The translations under genes and the position numbers were made by a program. Shown here piece by piece: positions 58,425 through 64,000 of a DNA stretch of 64,000 nucleotides (the stretch's first letter is position 1; every line of letters starts with the position of its first letter). The stretch covers positions 1 to 64,000 of the forward strand of contig CAJUQK010000005.1 in the NCBI GenBank assembly GCA_910588205.1, written 5' to 3'. Below the pieces are notes generated by a model. The model was not told the DNA's origin and made no database searches. It was given only the letters and a program-made list of their open reading frames with translations. The stretch is from an uncultured Eggerthellaceae bacterium. Its GTDB lineage: Bacteria > Actinomycetota > Coriobacteriia > Coriobacteriales > Eggerthellaceae.

Positions 58425-58776
58425 CTATTGGTGCGACCGCTGTATGCGCGTTCATCAGCCGAACGAGGTATGCCCGAAGCGCACGAAGAAGAAGCAGCGC
58501 GATCAGCGCAAGCAAGCGCAAAGGCATCCAAGCCGAACGGGATACAACGACCCGAAGTACAGGATTAACCGCCAAAAGGTTTTGCAAGCTACGAAAGGAA
58601 GGTGCGCGCAATGCGGAAAGCAAATCGCAGAACGAAAGGATGGGCGTTGGAAGATGCTATGCGGCGGGATTCATCACATCAAGCCGCTATCGCAGGGCGG
58701 CGGGAACGGTGTACGCAACCTTCTACCGCTATGCCATCGATGCCACAACCGCGCCGACGCTGCCCTACGGAAGTAA
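58411..58776 (+). CDS. HNH endonuclease
   Basis: A 121-residue nuclease. The HNH core is GGIHHIKPLSQGGGNGVRNLLPLCHRCHNR with the zinc Cys pairs CAQCGK and CHRC. An additional CDRC near the N-terminus. ATG 58411 follows GGGAAAGC. Small HNH proteins in this place may aid DNA packaging or replication; it stands in the early operon. Confidence 0.88.
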   Translation: MPRISYWCDRCMRVHQPNEVCPKRTKKKQRDQRKQAQRHPSRTGYNDPKYRINRQKVLQATKGRCAQCGKQIAERKDGRWKMLCGGIHHIKPLSQGGGNGVRNLLPLCHRCHNRADAALRK

Positions 58777-58824
58777 CAGGGTATGCGCTGTATCACGGGG
58801 TTCGGAAGCTGTTAGGAGCGATGC

Positions 58825-59043
58825 ATGAAGAACAAGCATGCGGGCGCGCCCGGTCTGCCAACTAGCCGCGCCCAACAGATCACAAACATCCGCTTTGCGG
58901 CGGGTGTTCCGCATAAAAGTATATCGCGTTCCTTCGCTTTGGAACAGCGCAAGCGCGAACGCCGCCGGGCTTTCGTTGAATGCGTATGCGGGTTCGCTTT
59001 CCTTATGTCGGCGTTCTTCCTTGCCGGGATGGGGGGCTACTGA
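58825..59043 (+). CDS. Small prophage membrane protein
   Basis: A 72-residue protein with a basic middle part (EQRKRERRRAF) and one C-terminal hydrophobic helix (FAFLMSAFFLAGM). It ends with a TGATG overlap into the next gene. Function unknown. Confidence 0.5.
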   Translation: MKNKHAGAPGLPTSRAQQITNIRFAAGVPHKSISRSFALEQRKRERRRAFVECVCGFAFLMSAFFLAGMGGY

Positions 59044-59420
59044 TGCGAAACGATTTGAAGTTCAAGCCGAAGCCCGAAAGCCCGCAACTTCGCTTGCCGG
59101 GGCTTGACGAGAAGGGCGAAGCGGAAGCGATGGCGGCATACGAATGGATTTCCAAGAACCCGGATGCATACGAATTCATGGTTTCAAACGCCTTTAGGCT
59201 TGCCAAAACCGGCTACGTATCGGTGCGCTACCTGCTAGGGATGGTGCGCAACGAACTTCGCATAGGCGTAGCGAACCCGCTATCCGCCGCATTCGGGCGA
59301 ATCATAGTTAGCGAATACCCGGAACTTGAACCGGCTATCAAGCGGCATGGAAGCCGCTGCGATGGATACGTTGCAACAGATACAAAAGGGAGCAAACATC
59401 ATGGCAAAAGGAATTGCTAA
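59043..59420 (+). CDS. Hypothetical prophage protein
   Basis: A 125-residue soluble protein: the core LPGLDEKGEAEAMAAYEWISKNPDAYEFM and the segment VRYLLGMVRNELRIGVANPLSAAFGRIIV are typical of small phage early proteins with a conserved AF(G)R pattern. It overlaps the downstream zinc-ribbon gene by 20 bases. Family not named with certainty. Confidence 0.6.
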   Translation: MRNDLKFKPKPESPQLRLPGLDEKGEAEAMAAYEWISKNPDAYEFMVSNAFRLAKTGYVSVRYLLGMVRNELRIGVANPLSAAFGRIIVSEYPELEPAIKRHGSRCDGYVATDTKGSKHHGKRNC

Positions 59421-59664
59421 GCCCTTCGGCGCGCATGCGCCGGAAGGATACATAGATCACAACGATACCGATTTGGTCGTATGCCCGAATTGCGGGTACG
59501 AACTAACGACCGAGGAAGCCGAAGCCGCCGTTTTGGATTTCTGGGTATGCCCGGAAAGGAACGCGGAGCAAACAGTAACGGCTATATGCCCGGAATGCGA
59601 ACTTGATTTCACGCTAACGGCAAAGCGCTCAATCCGCTATTCAACCGCAAAGGCAGGTGAATAG
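59401..59664 (+). CDS. Zinc-ribbon prophage protein
   Basis: An 87-residue protein with CPNCGY and ICPECE as metal-binding pairs. GGGAG precedes ATG 59401. Function unknown; part of the early gene series. Confidence 0.6.
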   Translation: MAKGIAKPFGAHAPEGYIDHNDTDLVVCPNCGYELTTEEAEAAVLDFWVCPERNAEQTVTAICPECELDFTLTAKRSIRYSTAKAGE

Positions 59665-59665
59665 C

Positions 59666-59872
59666 ATGTCGTGCATCTACTGTAATGGAAACAACGCCCC
59701 GCTTCCTTTGGATACCTTTTCATCCGATTCGGAACTATTCCTAATGGAAGCGCGCGTGGTTGGGGAAGATGAAGCCAATCCCGCTATCGAGATCAATGCC
59801 GATGGCGCAATGATTTATGTTCGCGCGAAGTTCTGCCCGCAATGCGGCAGAGAGTTTATCGAGCGTGATTGA
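59666..59872 (+). CDS. Small CxxC protein
   Basis: A 68-residue protein with CIYCNG at the N-terminus and FCPQCGREF at the C-terminus, i.e. one zinc site spanning the whole chain. GGTGAAT precedes the ATG. It is a frequent small phage type with no known role. Confidence 0.6.
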   Translation: MSCIYCNGNNAPLPLDTFSSDSELFLMEARVVGEDEANPAIEINADGAMIYVRAKFCPQCGREFIERD

Positions 59873-59874
59873 TT

Positions 59875-60567
59875 ATGAGCCGCGAACACATCATCGAGAA
59901 AATCAAAAAGCTGTTGGCTGTTACCGAGGAACGCGGGGCAAGCAATAACGAAGCAACGGCGGCGGCATTGGCGGCGCAACGCCTTATCGTTCAATACGAT
60001 ATCGAGCAATGGGAAATCCATGAGGAAGAATTCGACCCGATGGAAGAGGTCTACTGCAAGCCAACCCCGCGCAAATGGCGTTGGTATCTTGCGGATGTTA
60101 TCGCCCCGGCGTTTAGATGCAAATACCATCAACGGGCGAAGCGAAGCCCTAAGAACGGCAAACTTCAATACATGATGGTTTTCTACGGATACCGTATGGA
60201 TGCCATTGCCGCATCGCTAACCTTCAACAGCCTTTACAAATACGGGAACAAGGTTGCCCGCCGGTACGCGAAAGGCAAGGAAAAGGGAGCCTATAACGCC
60301 TACGTTCTGGGCTTCGTTGACGGCGTGAAATGCGAACTTGAAAAGCAAACCGTTGCGCTTGCCGTTGTAACGCCGAAGAAGGTAAACGATTCCTACGCGG
60401 AACAGTTCAATCTAAGCGAAGCCAAGGAAGCGAATGTTGATATGGAGACCGGCAACGGCTTCGATTCGTATTTTGCGTTCTACGAAGGTAGGCATAAGGG
60501 AATCGAAGCCGTACGTTCCCGCCGTATGAAGAACACCGATTCGGATTACGCATTCGAGGGGGTGTGA
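59875..60567 (+). CDS. DUF2786-like prophage protein
   Basis: A 230-residue protein whose N-terminus IIEKIKKLLAVTEERGASNNEATAAALAAQRLIVQYDI matches the DUF2786 helical hairpin. A basic middle and a DUF7168-like second half follow. The family occurs in phages and near repair genes; activity unknown. It overlaps the next gene by four bases. Confidence 0.7.
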   Translation: MSREHIIEKIKKLLAVTEERGASNNEATAAALAAQRLIVQYDIEQWEIHEEEFDPMEEVYCKPTPRKWRWYLADVIAPAFRCKYHQRAKRSPKNGKLQYMMVFYGYRMDAIAASLTFNSLYKYGNKVARRYAKGKEKGAYNAYVLGFVDGVKCELEKQTVALAVVTPKKVNDSYAEQFNLSEAKEANVDMETGNGFDSYFAFYEGRHKGIEAVRSRRMKNTDSDYAFEGV

Positions 60568-61352
60568 TCGTGGAAACAAAGAAGATAACCGCTTCGGATG
60601 TTCGCATTCTTTTACGCGAAAGATTTGATGACCATAGGCGATATGCGTATGCGGAAGAAGTGCAGGAACAAACCGGCATTGCCCGCCGCCGGTTGGATAT
60701 GGTTGTGGTTGATTGCTTCAAATCGAACGGCTATGCAATCGAGGGAATCGAAGTAAAGATATCGAAGGCAGACCTTCGCAAAGAACTTGAAGATTCAAGC
60801 AAGCATTGTTTGTTCTACGAGCATCTTGATTACTACAGCCTTGCCGCCCCTTCTTCAATAGTCGATGAATCGCTAATCCCTAAACATTGGGGGCTGTATT
60901 ACGTAGAGCAATCAGAAGGCGGAGAACTATCCATGCGATGCCGCCGGAAGCCGCTATCGCTTCATGACGAACTAATCAAAACGGTTGATAAGGCGTTCAT
61001 CGCATCGCTGTTCCGCGCTATGTGGAAAACGATGCCTTCGGATACGCAGCTAGACGCAGCGCATAAAGAAGGCTACGAATCCGGGCTTAAAGATGCCGGT
61101 GTGTATGACTACAAAGCACGAATCGAAAGACTTGAACGAGACCTTGAAGCGCATAGGGAACTTAGAAATCGATTGAATATATGGGGCGGCGCAGGCGGAA
61201 TAGAGGACGCGATAAAGGAATTTGAAGCGTTCCGCGCGTTGAACCTTTCAACCCTAATCAGGGAATTGAAATGGATGCTTAATAGGAACAAGGAAACCAG
61301 CAAAGAGATCAGAGGAATCATCAAGCTTCTAGGTTGTGATTCCGATGATTAA
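60564..61352 (+). CDS. PD-(D/E)XK-like nuclease (MmcB-like)
   Basis: A 262-residue protein. RRLDMVVVDCFKSNGYAIEGIEVKISKADLRKELED has the D...ExK arrangement of restriction-type nucleases, and HLDYYSLAAP is a matching later strand, as in MmcB-type DNA repair proteins. A coiled coil occupies residues 185-255. In the early region it may act in recombination or replication. Confidence 0.65.
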   Translation: MIVETKKITASDVRILLRERFDDHRRYAYAEEVQEQTGIARRRLDMVVVDCFKSNGYAIEGIEVKISKADLRKELEDSSKHCLFYEHLDYYSLAAPSSIVDESLIPKHWGLYYVEQSEGGELSMRCRRKPLSLHDELIKTVDKAFIASLFRAMWKTMPSDTQLDAAHKEGYESGLKDAGVYDYKARIERLERDLEAHRELRNRLNIWGGAGGIEDAIKEFEAFRALNLSTLIRELKWMLNRNKETSKEIRGIIKLLGCDSDD

Positions 61353-61524
61353 ACCGGAAGAACAACTTGCGTTGCTCCAATGCCCGCAATGCGATAGATG
61401 GTTCGTTGATAGCGCAGACCACGAAGGCGAAGCATGCCCGCTTTGCTTTGAAGGATACAACCCCCCCCCCGAAGTTGAAGAAGGGCGGGTGCTAGCAAAT
61501 GTCATCGATTACAAGCCAAGGTAG
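61345..61524 (+). CDS. Zinc-ribbon prophage protein with C10 tract
   Basis: A 59-residue protein with CPQCDRW and CPLCFEG, then NPPPEV. The three Pro codons with the end of Asn form ten consecutive C (61461-61470). A one-base change would shift the frame near the end. ATG 61345 lies within the end of the nuclease gene. Confidence 0.6.
   Translation: MIKPEEQLALLQCPQCDRWFVDSADHEGEACPLCFEGYNPPPEVEEGRVLANVIDYKPR
61461..61470. repeat. Poly-C (C10) tract in a prophage gene
   Basis: Ten consecutive C inside the zinc-ribbon gene. It is the third such tract in the window. Confidence 0.9.
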
Positions 61525-61750
61525 CGGCGCGCAATGCGCGAAGTTCGTAGACGAGCCGCATGCCGTGATCATGGTTCTTGACCAAGAAATCACATGCGAA
61601 CAGGCGCGCGAGATCGGGCGTTGCCTTGGCGCGATTGGCTATACCGCGCGATTCGTTGCCGGAAACATTGCGGAATTCGGCATGCAGTACGCCGCTTGGA
61701 TGCGCAAGCATGGCTATAAGCACGTTCGCGATTACGAAAGCATTGATTGA
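61499..61750 (+). CDS. Hypothetical prophage protein (83 residues)
   Basis: An 83-residue soluble protein: VDEPHAVIMVLDQEITCEQAREIGRCLGAIGYTARFV looks like a small alpha-beta domain. It overlaps the previous and the following gene by 26 and 4 bases, so it is part of the same translationally coupled series. Confidence 0.55.
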   Translation: MSSITSQGSGAQCAKFVDEPHAVIMVLDQEITCEQAREIGRCLGAIGYTARFVAGNIAEFGMQYAAWMRKHGYKHVRDYESID

Positions 61751-63090
61751 TGGCAAGCGTAACCATCGACAAGCGAACGGGAAATCCTGTAATCCGTGCG
61801 TATGCGGGAATCAACCCGCGAACGCATAAGCCGTTCTACGTTTCCGAAACCATACCGGCGGATTCGAGCCCGGCGGAGATAGAGGAAGCGAAGGAGCGCG
61901 TTGATGCGAAAGCCGCCGTAACGAAGGGCAACGTTCATCTAATGACGATTCAAACGGCTGTTGAGTTCTATCTTGACGGCGCGGCATTGGATGAATCGCT
62001 TGAAGCATCTACCTTGGCGGGATACCGAAGCTATACGAAATGCCACGTCGTGCCGCGCATCGGAAGCGTTCCATACGAGAAGGCGGATGCGAAGCTGTTC
62101 AGCATGTTTTTCCGCGACCTTCGCAAGCCGAAGAAGGACGGCGGCGCTGGGCTTTCGCAAAAGACGGTGAAAAAGATTCATGCCTTCCTTTGCGGTTGCT
62201 TCCGTACGTTGAAGGACGATGGCATAACGCCTTCAAACCCTATGGCGGAAACGAAGGTAGCCGATGGGGATTCCCCGGAAGCGCGCCCGCTTACGCAAAC
62301 GGATTTCGCGAAGCTGCTTGGATACCTGAAAGCCGTTCTAACGCGCCCCGTTACATGCGAAGAAGAATACGAGGAACACGCCTTCGCAACGATTCTTTGG
62401 GTTGATGTGCATACGGGATTCCGCCGCGGGGAGATTTCGGGGCTTCAACGCCGCCATAAGGTCAAGGGCTTGGAAGTGAATCCGAAAACGGGCGAAACCG
62501 AAGAAACGCCTGCCCTTCTATGCAAGCGCGTGATCGTTCAAATCAAGGATAAGCATGCCGATAGGCTTATCGAGAAGGAGAAGCCGAAGGGTAAGCGCGC
62601 CCATACCGTAACGATAGATGAAGTTACGGATGCCTACCTTGTAGCGCATGACGAGATACAGGCGATGGTGCTTGCCGAGCGCGGGATACTAACGAACGAT
62701 TCAACGCCCATGTTCGCGCATGCGGACGGAAGCATATTCACGCCCGCGCAGATCACGGAACTAATGAAGGGCATCGTTTTGAAGCTTGGCTTGGAAGCAT
62801 GGGTGCATCTTCATACGCTTCGCCATACGCATGCAACATACCTACTTGAACAAGGCGAACCGATAAGGCGCGTTCAAGAAAGGCTAGACCATAAGGACGT
62901 TTCAACGACGCTTCAACTGTACGGGCATGTGCTTCCAGGAAGCGATGCGGCAACGGCAAAACGGTTCGCTTCGACCACCGAGAACATAATGAAACGCCCA
63001 TGTAACGAGATTACGGCGCAATACATTCCGAAATGCCCCCGAACGGGCGAAACCTGCGTACGCTTCACGGATTCATTCTTGGAAAAGTAA
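61747..63090 (+). CDS. Tyrosine recombinase inside the early region
   Basis: A 447-residue phage integrase-type protein. N-terminal Arm-type/SAM-like domain (about residues 60-165), then a catalytic domain with Arg in HTGFRRGEISGL, HTLRHTHATYLLEQG (HxxR) and LDHKDVSTTLQLYGHV (His and nucleophile Tyr). All catalytic residues seem present. It is 8 kb from the tRNA edge and between nuclease-type and replication genes, although a serine recombinase sits at the edge. It may serve resolution, inversion or a nested element. Confidence 0.9.
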   Translation: MMASVTIDKRTGNPVIRAYAGINPRTHKPFYVSETIPADSSPAEIEEAKERVDAKAAVTKGNVHLMTIQTAVEFYLDGAALDESLEASTLAGYRSYTKCHVVPRIGSVPYEKADAKLFSMFFRDLRKPKKDGGAGLSQKTVKKIHAFLCGCFRTLKDDGITPSNPMAETKVADGDSPEARPLTQTDFAKLLGYLKAVLTRPVTCEEEYEEHAFATILWVDVHTGFRRGEISGLQRRHKVKGLEVNPKTGETEETPALLCKRVIVQIKDKHADRLIEKEKPKGKRAHTVTIDEVTDAYLVAHDEIQAMVLAERGILTNDSTPMFAHADGSIFTPAQITELMKGIVLKLGLEAWVHLHTLRHTHATYLLEQGEPIRRVQERLDHKDVSTTLQLYGHVLPGSDAATAKRFASTTENIMKRPCNEITAQYIPKCPRTGETCVRFTDSFLEK

Positions 63091-63123
63091 TCCAAGAAAA
63101 CAGGAAAGGGAAAGGGCTTCAAG

Positions 63124-63990
63124 ATGGCTAGAATCAGAACAATCAAACCGGAATCTTCATTGAGCGAAACGCTTGAATCCGTATCGATTCTTGCCGCGCT
63201 ATTGTTCGCGCGATTGCCTTGCTTCGCAGACGATGAAGGGCGGATGAAGTACAGCCCGGCGAAGATTAAGGCGCAAGTATTCCCGATGCGCGAGGAGATC
63301 ACGCGCGCGGATTGCGAATCGGCAATCATGGAACTTTGCGAGAAGATGCTCGTACAGGTCTATAGCGTAGATGGCTCCGATTACCTATGCATTACCGGAT
63401 TCGCCGAACATCAACGCATCAATCGCCCCAGCCCTTCCGACCTTCCCGCGCCCCCTGTTCATACACCAATCAATGATGATTCAGTGAGTAATCACGAACA
63501 AAGCAATGAATCGGAAGAAAACAGGGGCGGAACAGGGGAAACAACATCATTCAGTGAACATTCAGTGAATACTCACTGCTGGAAAGGAAAGGAAAGGAAA
63601 AGGAAGGGAAAAGGAAAGGGAAAAGGAAATGGAAAAGGAAAGGAAAGGAATAAGGGGGATGCGTTCGATGAATCGCAACAGGCGCAACCATCGTTCGCAC
63701 TTCGATGCTATGCGGCGTTCCAAGACGTTACCGGCAAGCCCGTTGGCAACATACCCCGCGATATCGAGGAATGCCTAGATGATTTCGCGGAAGCCTACAC
63801 GATCACGGAAGTCCAAGCGATGATTCGCTTGAAGCAATCGCAATGGAAGGATAAACCGGAGTTGGCGAGATGGATTCGCCCGGAAACCCTGTTCGCCCGT
63901 AGGCATTTCAAGGAATACATGGACGAAGCAAAGCGAAAGGATGGTGGCAACGATGCCGATGCTGGGCGATTCGATGAATACAGCGATTAA
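63124..63990 (+). CDS. Phage replication-type protein (Phg_2220-like C-terminus)
   Basis: A 288-residue protein. The N-terminal 110 residues (RTIKPESSLSETLESVSILAALLFARLPCFADDEGRMKYSP ...) resemble the winged-helix part of phage replisome organisers. A Lys/Gly-rich linker encoded by AAGG-type repeats covers residues about 155-180. The C-terminal domain (YAAFQDVTGKP ... WKDKPELARWIRPETLFARRHFKEYMDE) is of the TIGR02220 phage type. It probably loads helicase at the phage origin. Confidence 0.75.
   Translation: MARIRTIKPESSLSETLESVSILAALLFARLPCFADDEGRMKYSPAKIKAQVFPMREEITRADCESAIMELCEKMLVQVYSVDGSDYLCITGFAEHQRINRPSPSDLPAPPVHTPINDDSVSNHEQSNESEENRGGTGETTSFSEHSVNTHCWKGKERKRKGKGKGKGNGKGKERNKGDAFDESQQAQPSFALRCYAAFQDVTGKPVGNIPRDIEECLDDFAEAYTITEVQAMIRLKQSQWKDKPELARWIRPETLFARRHFKEYMDEAKRKDGGNDADAGRFDEYSD
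63584..63653 (+). repeat. AAGG-type low-complexity repeat inside the replication gene
   Basis: About 70 bases of imperfect GGAAA/AAGGG units code for a Lys/Gly/Arg-rich linker. Purine-only on the + strand; likely length-variable and possibly an iteron-like or unwinding site of the phage origin. Confidence 0.6.
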
Positions 63991-64000
63991 CGTTCGCGAT

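Noticed and set aside
58109..58828. 239-codon forward frame overlapping the zinc-ribbon and HNH genes
   Set aside because: Frame shift of two well-supported overlapping genes; Arg/Ala-rich composition typical of shadows.
1..64000. CRISPR arrays, rRNA genes, insertion sequences
   Set aside because: No regular direct repeats with spacers, no rRNA signature and no transposase frame were seen on either strand.

Overview
The window looks like the chromosome of a GC-rich anaerobic actinobacterium, most likely class Coriobacteriia (Eggerthellaceae-like: Eggerthella, Slackia, Gordonibacter and relatives). This is inferred from the codon use, a cytosolic molybdopterin oxidoreductase operon with dedicated transporters, and the many small regulators and membrane proteins. 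No ribosomal RNA is present to test it.

Layout. 1-3.95 kb: two tRNA genes (Glu, partial; Gln), a thiamin salvage operon (thiM-thiE-cysteine hydrolase-thiD) behind a TPP riboswitch, and thiamin pyrophosphokinase. 4.0-4.35 kb: RNase P RNA. 4.3-13.2 kb: a LysR regulator followed by a Mo oxidoreductase, a small 4Fe-4S subunit, a Cys-rich peptide and three successive transporters (DASS, ArsB/NhaD-like, MFS), resembling the catechol dehydroxylase/transhydroxylase loci of gut Eggerthellaceae. 13.1-17.6 kb: housekeeping genes (ksgA, flavodoxin-like reductase, tatD, metG). 17.7-19 kb: a broken BrnT/BrnA pair and an intact PIN toxin-antitoxin pair. 19-20.5 kb: a sortase-type surface protein. 20.55-21.21 kb: about 650 bases with no gene, packed with consecutive hairpins. 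This is the most unusual stretch and a candidate large structured RNA. 21.2-27.1 kb: MATE exporter, polyphosphate kinase and a divergent two-domain PPK2. 27.2-32.4 kb: U32 protease-family protein, lipoprotein, class A penicillin-binding protein. 32.5-37.1 kb: arginine operon argC-J-B-D. 37.3-40.1 kb: glutamate-cysteine ligase-like protein, SlyD-like isomerase, EamA transporter. 40.1-46.5 kb: accessory genes with dispersed palindromic repeats, a J-domain protein, an amber-interrupted gene, a 694-residue coiled-coil membrane protein with a probable phase-variable promoter, an autoregulated Fic protein and a gene behind a LexA-type box. 46.2-53.6 kb: SpoVA-like membrane protein, adenine deaminase, EF-G-like GTPase, membrane-tethered LuxR-type protein, amidohydrolase.

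From 53.78 kb to the end of the window is the left part of a prophage or integrative element inserted at tRNA-Ala(GGC). A serine recombinase reads into the tRNA gene. It is followed by a lipoprotein, a CI-like repressor, a divergent operator region, a run of small early genes (HTH, HNH, zinc ribbons, DUF2786-like, PD-(D/E)XK-like), an internally placed tyrosine recombinase and a replication-type protein. The element has two unrelated recombinases and its right end lies outside the window.

Three separate tracts of exactly ten C residues occur (ksgA 3' end, promoter of the coiled-coil gene, a prophage zinc-ribbon gene). Their positions suggest slipped-strand variation. All functional assignments rest on reading the sequence; no database searches were run.
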